Under the pieces are notes generated by a model. The model ran no database searches, had not been told where the DNA came from, and was given only the letters and a program-made list of their open reading frames with translations. A stretch of DNA of 16,208 bases from NCBI GenBank assembly GCA_002317475.1, contig DCIS01000061.1, forward strand, positions 1 to 16,208, read 5' to 3'. The position numbers and the translations under genes are program-made. Positions 5,318-13,821 of the stretch are shown piece by piece; positions within the stretch are counted from its first letter, which is position 1, and each line of letters starts with the position of its first letter. This DNA comes from Prevotellaceae bacterium UBA1720. Lineage in GTDB: Bacteria; Bacteroidota; Bacteroidia; Bacteroidales; Bacteroidaceae.

Positions 5318-8266
5318 ATGGAAAGCAAAAAAGAAAGACTTGTCCTGCATGACACCTCGTTCGTGGACCTCATGGCACGACGCGTATTCAACGTCTTGCT
5401 CGTGGCCAACCCCTACGATGCCTTCATGCTGGAGGACGATGGTCGAATAGATGAAAAGATATTCTTCGAGTATGCCAAACTGGGACTGCGCTTCCCTCCC
5501 CGATTCACACAGGTTGCCTCCAAGGAAGAGGCTGAGGAGGAGATGCAGAAGAAGGAGTTTGACCTGCTGATCTGTATGCCTGGTACGGACAACAACGATG
5601 TATTCGACATTGCCCGCAATATCAAGGTAACCTACCCCAACCTGCCAATCGTGGTGCTGACACCCTTCAGCCATGGTCTGACACGACGTATGGAGCACGA
5701 GGACCTGAGCATGTTCGAGTATGTCTTCTGCTGGTTGGGCAACACGGAGCTGCTGCTTTCCATCATCAAGCTGATCGAGGACAAGATGAACCTGGAGCAC
5801 GACGTGGAGGCTGGCGTACAGATGATCCTGCTGGTCGAGGACAACATACGTTTCTACAGCAGCATCCTGCCCCACCTCTACAAGTTCGTCCTGCAACAGA
5901 GCCTTGCCTTTGCCAGCGAGGCACTGAACTCACAGCTGGAACAGTTGCGCATGCGTGGACGTCCAAAGATCGTGCTGGCACGTAACTACGAGGAGGCCCT
6001 CGAACTTTACACCAAGTATGCCAACAACACCTTGGGTGTGATCAGCGACTGCCGCTACCCACGCAATGGCGAGATAGACGAGGAGGCAGGATACAAACTG
6101 CTGACCCACATCCGCGAATGTGACCGATACATCCCCCTGGTGCTGGAGTCAAGTGAAACAAATGCTGGAAACCTCGCACGCGAGTGTCACGCACGATTTA
6201 TAGATAAGAATTCAAAGAAGATCGATGTGGACCTGCGTGACATCCTGCGTCGATACTTCGGTTTCGGTGACTTCATCTTCCGCAATCCCGACACACTGGA
6301 GGAGGTGGCTCGTGTGAAGAACCTCAAGGATCTGCAGGACAACATCTTCACATTGCCCCGAGAGTCTTTGCTCTATCACATCTCACACAACAATGTGTCA
6401 CGCTGGCTCTGTTCGCGTGCCCTCTTCCCCATCTCTGAGTTCCTGAAGCACATCACCTGGGACTCGCTGCAGGATGTCGATGCGCACCGTCAGATCATCT
6501 TTGATGCCATCGTGTCATACCGAAGGATGAGAAACCAGGGCGTTGTGGCCGTCTTCCAGCGCGAGCGTTTTGACCGCTACTCCAACTTTGCTCGCATCGG
6601 TGAAGGTAGTCTGGGTGGTAAGGGACGTGGTCTGGCTTTCCTGGACCATATCATCAAGCGCCATCCCGAACTCAACGGCTACGAGAATGTCTACACGATG
6701 ATTCCCAAGACAGTGGTGCTTTGTACAGACATCTTCGATGAGTTCATGGACACCAACGAACTGTACCAGATAGCACTGAGCAATGCACCCGACGAGGATA
6801 TCCTACGTCACTTTCTGCATGCCCGTCTGCCACAGAGTCTGGTGGGAGACCTCATGGCCTTCCTGGATGTGGTGAAGTCGCCTATTGCCATACGTTCGTC
6901 ATCCCTGCTCGAGGATTCTCATTATCAACCATTTGCAGGAGTCTACTCAACGTACATGATACCCTATCTGGACGATCAGTACGAACGTCTGCGCATCCTT
7001 TCCGACGCCATCAAGTCGGTGTATGCCAGCGTCTACTACCAGTCCAGCAAGGACTATATGACCGCCACCTCCAACCTCATCGACCAGGAGAAGATGGGCG
7101 TCATCCTGCAAGAAGTGGCAGGACGTCAGTACGAGAACCGCTTCTACCCCACCTTCTCGGGTGTGGCACGTAGCGTGAACTACTACCCTATAGGCGAGGA
7201 AAAGGCTGAGGAGGGAACGGTGAACCTGGCACTGGGACTGGGCAAGTACATCGTGGATGGAGGCGTCAGTCTGCGTGTCTGTCCCGCTCATCCCGACCAT
7301 GTGCTGCAGACCAGTGAGATGGAGATTGCACTGCGTGACACACAGACACGCTTCTATGCCTTGGACCTGGACCCCAATCCCGATATGGAGTTTCAGGTGA
7401 ACGATGCCTTCAACCTGAAACGCATGAAGGTGAAGGATGCCGAAAAGGATGGAACACTGCGCTACATTGCCTCTACCTTCGACCCCTACGACATGGTGAT
7501 ACGTGACGGTATCTATGAGGGTGGACGTAAGGTGCTGACTTTCTGCGGCGTATTGCAGAACGGCGTCTTCCCCCTGCCTGAGATGCTGCAGATGATCCTG
7601 AAGTATGGAGAGTCGGAGATGCGTCGACCCGTGGAGATTGAGTTTGCCGTGAACCTGAACGAGGACCGCAGTGGTGAGTTCTACCTCTTGCAGATACGTC
7701 CTATGGTAGACAACAGAATGATGCTCAACGAGGACCTCACACTCATCCCCGACGAGGACACGCTGCTCCGTTCACACAGCGCCATCGGTCACGGCATCAT
7801 CAGCGACATCAACGATGTGGTGTACATCAAGACAGATGGTTATACAGCCTCCAATAATCCAGAGATAGCCGAGGAGATAGAACGTATCAACCGTAAGATC
7901 ATGGAGGATGGGCGTGGCTATCTGCTCGTTGGTCCCGGACGTTGGGGCAGCAGCGATCCCTGGTTGGGTGTTCCCGTAAAGTGGCCAAACATCAGTGCGG
8001 CACGCATCATCGTCGAGGCAGGACTCAGCAACTATCAGGTAGATCCAAGTCAGGGTACGCATTTCTTCCAGAACCTCACGTCGCTAGGTGTAGCATACCT
8101 CACCATCGATGCCTTCCGTGGTGATGGCGTTTATCGTCAGGACGAACTGGACGCTATGCCTGCCATCGAAGAGACCAAACACGTTCGACACGTGCGTTTC
8201 GAGACCCCTCTAACCATCAAGGTGGATGGCATCCATCGCGAGGGTGTCATCATGAAAGGACAATAA
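5318..8266 (+). CDS. Hybrid protein: two receiver-like domains plus PEP synthase/PPDK-type ATP-binding domain
   Basis: A 982-residue cytoplasmic protein with no signal peptide. Residues about 22-155 look like a degenerate receiver domain: FDLLICMPG (81-89) has no Asp at the phospho-acceptor position. Residues about 167-315 are a second receiver with LLVEDN (171-176, acidic pair E174/D175), candidate phospho-Asp D244 in VISDC, S278/S279 and K297. Residues about 420-797 match the N-terminal ATP-binding domain of pyruvate phosphate dikinase and PEP synthase: GEGSLGGKGRGLAFL (428-442), AIRSSSLLEDS (524-534), FAGVYST (539-545), LALGLG (637-642) and YLLQIRPM (789-796). The T-S-H phosphohistidine motif and the PEP-binding barrel of true PEP synthases are not seen. 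The C-terminal part has conserved-looking VGPGRWGSSDPWLG (871-884) and PSQGTHFF (910-917). Databases often name such proteins PEP/pyruvate-binding proteins; a PEP synthase reaction is doubtful. Function unknown, possibly an ATP-dependent enzyme gated by the receivers. Confidence 0.85.
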   Translation: MESKKERLVLHDTSFVDLMARRVFNVLLVANPYDAFMLEDDGRIDEKIFFEYAKLGLRFPPRFTQVASKEEAEEEMQKKEFDLLICMPGTDNNDVFDIARNIKVTYPNLPIVVLTPFSHGLTRRMEHEDLSMFEYVFCWLGNTELLLSIIKLIEDKMNLEHDVEAGVQMILLVEDNIRFYSSILPHLYKFVLQQSLAFASEALNSQLEQLRMRGRPKIVLARNYEEALELYTKYANNTLGVISDCRYPRNGEIDEEAGYKLLTHIRECDRYIPLVLESSETNAGNLARECHARFIDKNSKKIDVDLRDILRRYFGFGDFIFRNPDTLEEVARVKNLKDLQDNIFTLPRESLLYHISHNNVSRWLCSRALFPISEFLKHITWDSLQDVDAHRQIIFDAIVSYRRMRNQGVVAVFQRERFDRYSNFARIGEGSLGGKGRGLAFLDHIIKRHPELNGYENVYTMIPKTVVLCTDIFDEFMDTNELYQIALSNAPDEDILRHFLHARLPQSLVGDLMAFLDVVKSPIAIRSSSLLEDSHYQPFAGVYSTYMIPYLDDQYERLRILSDAIKSVYASVYYQSSKDYMTATSNLIDQEKMGVILQEVAGRQYENRFYPTFSGVARSVNYYPIGEEKAEEGTVNLALGLGKYIVDGGVSLRVCPAHPDHVLQTSEMEIALRDTQTRFYALDLDPNPDMEFQVNDAFNLKRMKVKDAEKDGTLRYIASTFDPYDMVIRDGIYEGGRKVLTFCGVLQNGVFPLPEMLQMILKYGESEMRRPVEIEFAVNLNEDRSGEFYLLQIRPMVDNRMMLNEDLTLIPDEDTLLRSHSAIGHGIISDINDVVYIKTDGYTASNNPEIAEEIERINRKIMEDGRGYLLVGPGRWGSSDPWLGVPVKWPNISAARIIVEAGLSNYQVDPSQGTHFFQNLTSLGVAYLTIDAFRGDGVYRQDELDAMPAIEETKHVRHVRFETPLTIKVDGIHREGVIMKGQ

Positions 8267-8312
8267 AAACGCAAGAAAAACGTTATAATAGGAAACAATA
8301 GATAAAATAGAT

Positions 8313-9398
8313 ATGCCAAATAAGACCTTTCTCATATTGCTTCTTTGCCTTTTATGCCTGATTCCCAATCAGATCAAGGCAGACGAGAACGACTCCATCA
8401 TAGCACAGATCAAGGCAGACATCGCAGCCGTCAAGGAGGCGCAGAGAGCCACTCGTGCCGAACTGAAGGAGCAAGACCGCGACCTTAGACAGTTGACCAA
8501 GGAACTGGAGAAAGCACGTGCCACCATACAGAAGAACAAGGAAGGTGCACGTGATGCCAAGAAGAAGAACAAGGACTTCACACCGAAGCAGTTGGAGCGC
8601 ACTTACATGAGTAAGTACGGCAAGGCTGTCTCTGCTGATCCCGAGCAAGCAGTACAGTCAGGTAAGGTTGCTAAAAAGAAACAAGAGAAGCCTGCTAAAA
8701 CCAAGACTTACAAGGAGTTGAAGGAGGAAAAAGACAAAGCCAAGGAGAAGGCTGAAAAAGAGTTGAAGGCACAAAAAGAGAAGGAAGAAAAGGCTGAACA
8801 GGCACGACTCGAGAAAGAGGAGAAGGAACTAAGGAAGACTGAAAAGGCAGAGAAGGCTGAAAAGGCAGAGAAGGCTGAAAAGGCAAAGAAGGCTGAAAAG
8901 GCAGAGAAGGCTGAAAAGGCAGAACCTGTAAAGAAGACTGAGAAAGCAGAAAAGGCTGAAAAAGCAGAGAAGGCTGAAAAAGCTGAAGAGGCAAAGCCTG
9001 CCGAACCAGAAAAGAAGGCAGAACCTGCTAAGGAAGAGGCTAAGCCTGCCGAACCCGAGAAGAAAGCAGCTCCTGCCAATCCTCGTCGTAAGATCAGCGA
9101 CAAGGAAGCCCTACGTCAGCAGAAGGAACGCAATGCATACTATGAGAAGCGTCTGAAGGAGAAGAAGAAGCAGGAAGCCAAGGAGGCAAAGGCTGCTGCC
9201 AAGGCCAAGAAGGAAGAGGAGAAGGCTGCAAAGAAGGCTCCCAAGACCAAGGAAGAACGAGAGGCTGAGGAAGTAGCCAAGAAGGAGGCCAAGGCCGAGG
9301 AGAAAGCCAAGAAGGAAGCAGAAAAGGCAGAGAAGAAGGCTAAGAATGCCGAAGAAGAGGAACCTGAAGTGGAAGACTTTGAAGAAGTGGAAGACTGA
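8313..9398 (+). CDS. Secreted Lys/Glu/Ala-rich coiled-coil protein with EKA repeats
   Basis: 361 residues. Residues 1-23 are a Sec signal peptide (Leu/Cys-rich core, cleavage near IKA-D), so the protein is periplasmic or surface-exposed. Residues about 24-80 form a heptad-like coiled coil (IAQIKADIAAVKEAQRA, then LRQLTKELEKA). From about 110 to the end the protein is almost only Lys, Glu and Ala, with EKA tandem repeats near residues 175-230, a Pro-rich stretch twice using AKPAEPEKKA (near 228-255), and an acidic tail (EEEEPEVEDFEEVED). The composition recalls TolA-like periplasmic spacers, but no membrane anchor or TolA C-terminal domain is present. It starts 46 bp after the preceding gene with no terminator or promoter seen between, so co-transcription is likely. 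I do not recognise a family. Confidence 0.8.
   Translation: MPNKTFLILLLCLLCLIPNQIKADENDSIIAQIKADIAAVKEAQRATRAELKEQDRDLRQLTKELEKARATIQKNKEGARDAKKKNKDFTPKQLERTYMSKYGKAVSADPEQAVQSGKVAKKKQEKPAKTKTYKELKEEKDKAKEKAEKELKAQKEKEEKAEQARLEKEEKELRKTEKAEKAEKAEKAEKAKKAEKAEKAEKAEPVKKTEKAEKAEKAEKAEKAEEAKPAEPEKKAEPAKEEAKPAEPEKKAAPANPRRKISDKEALRQQKERNAYYEKRLKEKKKQEAKEAKAAAKAKKEEEKAAKKAPKTKEEREAEEVAKKEAKAEEKAKKEAEKAEKKAKNAEEEEPEVEDFEEVED
8841..8929 (+). repeat. 18-bp tandem repeats encoding EKAEKA
   Basis: Four consecutive units of GAAAAGGCAGAGAAGGCT, the third with one change, occupy 8841-8912. A partial unit follows, and degenerate copies continue to about 8990. The unit is a multiple of three, so copy-number change lengthens or shortens the coiled coil in frame. 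Confidence 0.9.
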
Positions 9399-9468
9399 TC
9401 AATATTGCATTTTTTGCTATCGTCACTTCATGATTACAACATAAAAAACTACAAAAACACGGAAATAG

Positions 9469-9499
9469 TTTGGAAATAATATAAATAATGTTAACTTTG
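9469..9499 (+). promoter_or_regulatory. Promoter of the phosphatase-domain surface protein gene
   Basis: TTTG (9469-9472), a 19-bp spacer and TAACTTTG (9492-9499) fit the Bacteroidota consensus. A start near 9506 would leave about 30 nt before the ATG at 9536. Confidence 0.72.
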
Positions 9500-9535
9500 T
9501 GGAAAGAATTAACTATCTAACATCTATCCACAAGC

Positions 9536-12500
9536 ATGAAAAACAAACTACATCTCCGTAACTTGTTGAGTATCTTGTTACTCGTATTGGGGATCACCAG
9601 CACCATGGCAGCAGAATTACCTCTGCTCACAACGGATGCCAGTGATCCTGTTCTTTACCGTATTAAGAACACCCGTCGAACGGCTAAGGGCACAGCCAAC
9701 TACTGGGTCATGCCCAATGGTCTTTCTACTGACCAGAGTGCAGCAGAACAAGTCTATTTCACAGGCGTCAAGACCAACAGCTATTACCGTGTCAAGATTC
9801 ATCAGAAAGGTACCGACAAGACCCTAACCGCCGACTATACCTGGGGTGAAGGTATTGACTGGTACATCAAGGAGTTCACCAGTGCACAGGGAGGTGGCTA
9901 CAGTGGTGTGCTGATCAGCAATGCCTCTACCTTCCCTAATGTCACCAACGACAAGATGGCCGATGACGGTCTGGGCTGCTGGTACGTAGGTTCAAGCAAC
10001 ACCTATCCCTGGCTCTATGGAGGTCAATGGGACGGTTCAATATTCAACTTCGAGATCGTAGACGAAAGTCGTCTTACCTCTTCTCTCATCGAGATTCCTC
10101 AGGAGCAGGGCGAGAACATCAGTGATGGTGCAAGCCGTGCCACAAAGACTGAGGGTGATGGATACACCACCTACATCACCGACACCGGTATCTGCGTCAT
10201 CGTGAAGATATACAATGTTGACGTCAAGGACTGTGACTATGTCCTCTTCAAGTTTGCCGAACCAACACCCTCTGGTATCAAGGCTGCCTTCTGGAAACAG
10301 GGTGGAACGGACAATGTGGATATACCTGAGGGATCCACCGAATATAAGTACGTCTTTGCCGAAGACAGCAAATGCGCTGTTTCCAATGGCGTTCTGCCTC
10401 AGCTCACACTTCTGGTTATCTACCCAGGTACGTCTAAGACGGTGAAAATCACGGGTATATACAAGCACTCTACCGTTGCTTCCGGTAGTGGCGAATCTGA
10501 AGTCACCCCTGTTGACGATGCCCTTGAGGCACTGCGTGTAGCCATCGACAATGCCTCTCAATACAAGGTTGGCGATGCTCTGGGACAATACTCTGGCGAG
10601 GACCCCTCGGCCATCATCACAGAGGCTGAGGCATACATTGCCACGAAGGAATACACTGCAGAGAAACTACAGGAATACATCGCAGCAATCAACAAGTGCC
10701 TGAGTACTCTTGTCATCAACCTCCCCGCAGCAGGTAGTGAGTTCCGACTCTACAATCCCACGCTCAAGGCATACGTCTCTGCTCCCGCTGGTGCTACCCG
10801 TATGAAGATGGTGTCCGGAGCTGTAGCAAGTGCCGTTTTCCAGTATGATGGCAAGAACATCATTGGCAAATCATCAGGACTCTACACCGCCACTTATTCG
10901 TTGAACAAGGAGGAGGGTCCCGACAAGGTGATCATCGTTCCTGCTTACGGTAACAAACCCGGTCTTTACACCATCGAATACATGGGTGGTGAGAAGGAGC
11001 GTTGCCTGCAGGCAGAGGCTGTAGGCAGTGACTGCAACCGTCATTACCTCATGTCACAGAGTGGCTATGACGCTAGTACCCAGAACGCTACAGCCTTCGA
11101 GATTCGTCTGGTCAGCGGTGACGTCATCCACCCCGTCAATATGACTGACAAGATTGCCAACCCCTCTTTTGAGACTGGCAACGTTGATGGTTGGGTAGTA
11201 TCAGCCGTCTTAGGTGATGTGGATGCCAAGCCCAACAGCAATGGAACCTATACCTGTACCGATTGTGACGGCGATTACCTCTTCAACACTTGGGTCAGCA
11301 GTGATGGACATGTAGGTGCTACGCAGGACCAGTGCGCTTACCAGACCCTCTACGGTTTGCTTGAAGGCGAGTATCGTCTTGAGGTCATGGCAGCCTCCAA
11401 CCAGAGCACACAGATGGACCTCTTCGCCAACAGCTTCGTACAGAAGTTCGTTCCTCGTTCCAAGAGTGCCCTCACTCCTCATCGCCTCACCAACATCTAC
11501 GTCACTCCTGACACGAAGGGTATGGTGATGGGTGTTCGTTCGGCCAGTTGGTTCAAGTGCGATAATTTCCGCCTTACCTACATGGGCAAGACCGCAGCCT
11601 ACGAGAAGTACCTCCAGGAAGGTCTGAAGGATGCTACAATCATGAACCCCGTCATCTTCGACTTCTTCGATGGTCAGACCACAGACGGTTTCACCTATAC
11701 CCCCGAGGAGGGAGCAGAAGGTGCATATCCATCCAATGGCGGAGGCATCCAGACCGATGGAACCATTGTTGACAAGGCCAAGACACAGGTCTGGACCTCA
11801 TCCTCTTCTGCACTGGGTGCATCTACCCTCAGCACCACGTATACGGGGCTTCCTGTTGGCTACTATAAAGTGAGCACTGCCATCCGTGTGATGGACCAGT
11901 ACGGTACAGTCAACAAACCCGCAAAGGGCCTGACCCTCTATGCCGGACAGAGCGAAGCCGCTATCACCAAGGGCACAACACCTCCAGGTGGTGACAACAA
12001 GAGTAAGGGCTTCTATGGCGATTATGCCGTTGTGACACAAGTCACTGATGGCAACCTGGAGACAGGTTTCAAGATTGGCAGCAACTGTACCTTCAACTGG
12101 TTTGGTTTCCAAGGATTTAAGCTCGAGTACTTAGGTACAGAGGATCCTGCTGATATGATTCTCAACCTTAATCTGCCTGCTGACCAGTACGTAGCCCTTT
12201 GCGTACCTTACGACATCACTCCCGAGTACTTTGGTTCCTTCTACAAGGTGGTAGAGGTACGTGACGGCAAGGCACTGCTCGTACCCGACTACAGCACCAC
12301 CATCTCTGCTGGTACACCTACCGTGGTGAAGGCAACGGGTAAGAATCCTGAGGTTGCCATCAACAATATTCAGATCAGCAATGGCAATCCCGGTTCGGTA
12401 CTGAGTCTCTGGAACAACACCCTGTTACAGGGTACCTACAATGGTTTCACCTGGAATGCCGACCTCGTAGACCGCACCGTCGTTGCGGGCAAGGAACTGG

Positions 12501-13696
12501 AGTACAGCGAGGCTGACCTCACGAACCTCAACTTCCACGCCACAGCCATGAACCGTGCCGCACAGCGTTTCTGGGACGAGAATGCAGGTTACACCACTGC
12601 CAGCAGTTCTACCATTACCAACTACCTCAGTGAGAAGACATGGAATCGTCGTGACCAGCCCAACCCCATCATTATTCCTGTCACTCCCAGCAACAAGATC
12701 CAGCGCATATTCTATGCCCCTGACTCTACCTACGTAGGCAAGCAGCTCGTTTCCATTGCTGCCAAGGAGGACCGTGCCGAGATCTACAACCTCATACCTG
12801 GCTGTACCTATTATTATTATCTTTCAGGAACAGACATTAAGGGTCAGTTCGTAGTGGATGGCGCGCTGCGTATGATCATGGTGGGTGACAATGTCTACAA
12901 CTGCCGTGACCTGGGTGGCAAGCAGACTGTTGACGGTCGTTATGTACGTTATGGCAAAATCTTCCGAAATGGTGAGATGAATGGTGGCTACAAGGCTACC
13001 AGCGATGAGTTGACCCTGATGAAGAAGTTGGGTATAGGTGCAGAGATTGACCTCCGTGGTGAGATTGACAACAGCGGTGCTGGTACCTCTGCCTTTGGTT
13101 TCAAAAAAGGCTCTACCTACTACTATGTAGGTGGCGACCATTACATTGCCGATGAAGCTACGAAGATAGCCAATGGTGATGCTGAGGGTATCAAGTACTG
13201 GAAGGAGGAGATCGAGTTCACTGTCAAGAACCTTGCAGCAGGCAAAGGCGTTGATTTCCACTGCCGTATTGGTGCTGACCGAACAGGTTGTCTGGGTCTC
13301 TTGCTCGAAGGTCTGCTGGGTGTCAAGGAGAACGACCTCATCCGCGACTACGAGACCACCTCATTCTCTACAGCTGCCGGAACACGTATCAAGAGCAACA
13401 CCTTCGACACGGGTCTTAAATTCATCAAGAACATGACACCCACTGGTGGTACCCTTCGTGATGCCTTCGACAAGTACGTCACCGGCACACTGAAGGTTGA
13501 CCAGAGCGTCATCGATCAGTTCCGTGAGATCATGCTCATCGACGAACCCGAATATGTAGGTATCCAGGATGTCATCCAGACCGACACTCCTGTCCCCGCC
13601 ACAAAGCAGGGCATCTACGACCTCACTGGTCGCAAACTCGACAATGTACATGCCGGTCTTATGATCGTAAATGGCAGAAAAATGTTCGTAAAGTAA
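9536..13696 (+). CDS. Secreted multidomain protein with C-terminal tyrosine phosphatase domain
   Basis: 1386 residues with a Sec signal peptide (cleavage near TMAA, residues 23-26). Several all-beta modules follow. Residues about 30-315 are unassigned beta-rich sequence. About 325-392 is a helical FIVAR-like segment (DALEALRVAIDNA). About 398-527 looks like a trefoil/lectin-like unit (GSEFRLYNPTLKAYVSA). About 542-685 (NPSFETGNVDGW, ending FRLTYMG) and about 703-868 (ending FKLEYLG) look like carbohydrate-binding jelly-rolls. About 1053-1110 is an FN3-like linker. Residues about 1112-1345 form a Y_phosphatase3-type domain: NCRDLGG (1122-1128) and the P-loop HCRIGADRTG (1242-1251) with nucleophile C1243 and R1249. 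The Lys that MptpB/LipA relatives have in HCxxGKDR is Ala1247 here. The last 28 residues (GIYDLTGRKL, ending GLMIVNGRKMFVK) resemble the terminal motif common on exported Prevotella proteins. Probable role: extracellular or surface phosphatase tethered to glycan; the substrate is unknown. Confidence 0.85.
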   Translation: MKNKLHLRNLLSILLLVLGITSTMAAELPLLTTDASDPVLYRIKNTRRTAKGTANYWVMPNGLSTDQSAAEQVYFTGVKTNSYYRVKIHQKGTDKTLTADYTWGEGIDWYIKEFTSAQGGGYSGVLISNASTFPNVTNDKMADDGLGCWYVGSSNTYPWLYGGQWDGSIFNFEIVDESRLTSSLIEIPQEQGENISDGASRATKTEGDGYTTYITDTGICVIVKIYNVDVKDCDYVLFKFAEPTPSGIKAAFWKQGGTDNVDIPEGSTEYKYVFAEDSKCAVSNGVLPQLTLLVIYPGTSKTVKITGIYKHSTVASGSGESEVTPVDDALEALRVAIDNASQYKVGDALGQYSGEDPSAIITEAEAYIATKEYTAEKLQEYIAAINKCLSTLVINLPAAGSEFRLYNPTLKAYVSAPAGATRMKMVSGAVASAVFQYDGKNIIGKSSGLYTATYSLNKEEGPDKVIIVPAYGNKPGLYTIEYMGGEKERCLQAEAVGSDCNRHYLMSQSGYDASTQNATAFEIRLVSGDVIHPVNMTDKIANPSFETGNVDGWVVSAVLGDVDAKPNSNGTYTCTDCDGDYLFNTWVSSDGHVGATQDQCAYQTLYGLLEGEYRLEVMAASNQSTQMDLFANSFVQKFVPRSKSALTPHRLTNIYVTPDTKGMVMGVRSASWFKCDNFRLTYMGKTAAYEKYLQEGLKDATIMNPVIFDFFDGQTTDGFTYTPEEGAEGAYPSNGGGIQTDGTIVDKAKTQVWTSSSSALGASTLSTTYTGLPVGYYKVSTAIRVMDQYGTVNKPAKGLTLYAGQSEAAITKGTTPPGGDNKSKGFYGDYAVVTQVTDGNLETGFKIGSNCTFNWFGFQGFKLEYLGTEDPADMILNLNLPADQYVALCVPYDITPEYFGSFYKVVEVRDGKALLVPDYSTTISAGTPTVVKATGKNPEVAINNIQISNGNPGSVLSLWNNTLLQGTYNGFTWNADLVDRTVVAGKELEYSEADLTNLNFHATAMNRAAQRFWDENAGYTTASSSTITNYLSEKTWNRRDQPNPIIIPVTPSNKIQRIFYAPDSTYVGKQLVSIAAKEDRAEIYNLIPGCTYYYYLSGTDIKGQFVVDGALRMIMVGDNVYNCRDLGGKQTVDGRYVRYGKIFRNGEMNGGYKATSDELTLMKKLGIGAEIDLRGEIDNSGAGTSAFGFKKGSTYYYVGGDHYIADEATKIANGDAEGIKYWKEEIEFTVKNLAAGKGVDFHCRIGADRTGCLGLLLEGLLGVKENDLIRDYETTSFSTAAGTRIKSNTFDTGLKFIKNMTPTGGTLRDAFDKYVTGTLKVDQSVIDQFREIMLIDEPEYVGIQDVIQTDTPVPATKQGIYDLTGRKLDNVHAGLMIVNGRKMFVK

Positions 13697-13716
13697 AATT
13701 CTAATAATCAGTACTG

Positions 13717-13760
13717 AAAGGGTGCATTTGGCCATTACAAGCCATTTGCACCTTTTCTTT
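13717..13760 (+). terminator. Intrinsic terminator after the phosphatase gene
   Basis: Arms at 13717-13732 and 13741-13756 pair over 16 positions with one G-U and a 2x2 internal mismatch, around an eight-base loop. The U-rich stretch TTTTCTTT (13753-13760) ends it. It starts 20 bp after the stop codon. Confidence 0.82.
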
Positions 13761-13821
13761 AGCGTTAAACCATGATGAGTAATTCGTATCTATTTCATTG
13801 TAGAAAACAAAATCACACAAT

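Noticed and set aside
8841..8990. Tandem repeats as a possible CRISPR array
   Set aside because: Units are contiguous, in frame and without unique spacers; they encode EKA repeats.
9376..9432. GAAGTG/CACTTC inverted repeat as terminator after the EKA-repeat gene
   Set aside because: Only six base pairs across a long loop and no following T-run.
13757..13821. Promoter for the beta-helix protein gene
   Set aside because: No match to TAnnTTTG with a proper -33 element could be found; a promoter is expected after the upstream terminator but cannot be supported.
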